A stretch of 34,025 bases of DNA, taken from NCBI RefSeq assembly GCF_947072685.1, contig NZ_CAMTIK010000024.1, positions 1-34,025 on the forward strand, in the 5' to 3' direction. Shown one piece after another: positions 33,971 to 34,025 of this stretch. Under the pieces are notes generated by a model. That model did not search any database. It was not told where the DNA came from and saw only the letters and a program-made list of their open reading frames with translations. Each line of letters begins with the position of its first letter. Within the stretch, counting starts at the first letter, position 1. Made by a program: the position numbers and the translations under genes. The DNA comes from an uncultured Cetobacterium sp. Lineage in GTDB: Bacteria > Fusobacteriota > Fusobacteriia > Fusobacteriales > Fusobacteriaceae.

Positions 33971-34025
33971 TTATCTAACTAACCATCCACCGTCGATAGC
34001 TAGAATATGACCATTTACATAATCG
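33971..34025 (-). CDS. SDR dehydrogenase, C-terminus only (KduD/DhuD-like)
   Basis: Partial gene cut by the window end. The last 17 codons read DYVNGHILAIDGGWLVR and stop at 33971-33973. The ending NGHILAIDGGWLVR is characteristic of KduD-type 2-deoxy-D-gluconate 3-dehydrogenase and the DhuD reductase of unsaturated uronate catabolism, in the short-chain dehydrogenase family. It would act on the sugar acid released from the imported disaccharide. Being 22 bp upstream of the lipoprotein gene it belongs to the same operon. The exact SDR type is an inference from the short tail. Confidence 0.8.
   Translation of the reverse strand, partial: DYVNGHILAIDGGWLVR

Overview
The window is AT-rich, tightly packed DNA of a Gram-negative anaerobe, most likely a fusobacterium near Ilyobacter/Cetobacterium. 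This placement is inferred from several things: an outer-membrane MipA/OmpV protein and a YccF protein next to very AT-rich coding sequence; substrate-binding proteins both with and without a lipobox; a glycerol-to-1,3-propanediol cluster; and a glycosaminoglycan-degradation locus of a kind known in fusobacteria. No tRNA, rRNA, CRISPR array, insertion sequence or phage gene was seen.

Layout. Positions 1-328 hold three perfect tandem 22-bp repeats and three 9-bp AT-rich repeats (iteron-like, possibly part of a replicon origin), then a two-component system (329-2345). After a 490-bp AT-rich spacer comes a minus-strand pair: a large phospholipase-D/helicase/DUF3427 protein (a defence-type candidate) and a small acidic partner (2836-5947). 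Next is a PLP-dependent D-amino-acid lyase-like enzyme (6161-7276), which overlaps tail to tail with a PhnA-like zinc-ribbon gene plus an XRE-cupin regulator gene. An SPFH/stomatin gene follows (8444-9322). A six-gene minus-strand operon (16303-9467) encodes a dipeptide/oligopeptide-type ABC importer (binding protein, two permeases, two ATPases) and an M81/MlrC-family metallopeptidase.

Positions 16471-24000 form a complete B12-dependent glycerol reduction cluster. The minus-strand operon runs glcG-like, glycerol dehydratase large/medium/small subunits, reactivase large/small subunits, and a PocR-type AraC regulator. The 1,3-propanediol dehydrogenase gene dhaT is divergent from it. Glycerol is dehydrated to 3-hydroxypropionaldehyde, DhaT reduces this with NADH, and the reactivase exchanges damaged cofactor. 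No microcompartment shell gene and no cobalamin adenosyltransferase lie in the window.

Positions 24039-27652 hold a cysteine-cluster protein co-directional with a BglG/Mga-like regulator, a MipA/OmpV outer-membrane protein, and a YccF membrane protein preceded by a 13-codon leader ORF. The right end (27940-34025) is a glycosaminoglycan (chondroitin/hyaluronan-like) locus. It contains a signal-less Cys-type sulfatase converging on an operon of a KduD/DhuD-like dehydrogenase (only its C-terminus is in the window), a sugar-binding lipoprotein and a secreted PL8 chondroitin ABC-type lyase. The inferred route is extracytoplasmic cleavage to unsaturated disaccharides, ABC import, cytoplasmic desulfation and uronate catabolism.

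Several genes have start codons inside the longest open frame, chosen here from ribosome binding sites (dppB, dppF, the M81 gene, dhaT, the sulfatase and the PhnA-like gene). Three genes appear to start with TTG.
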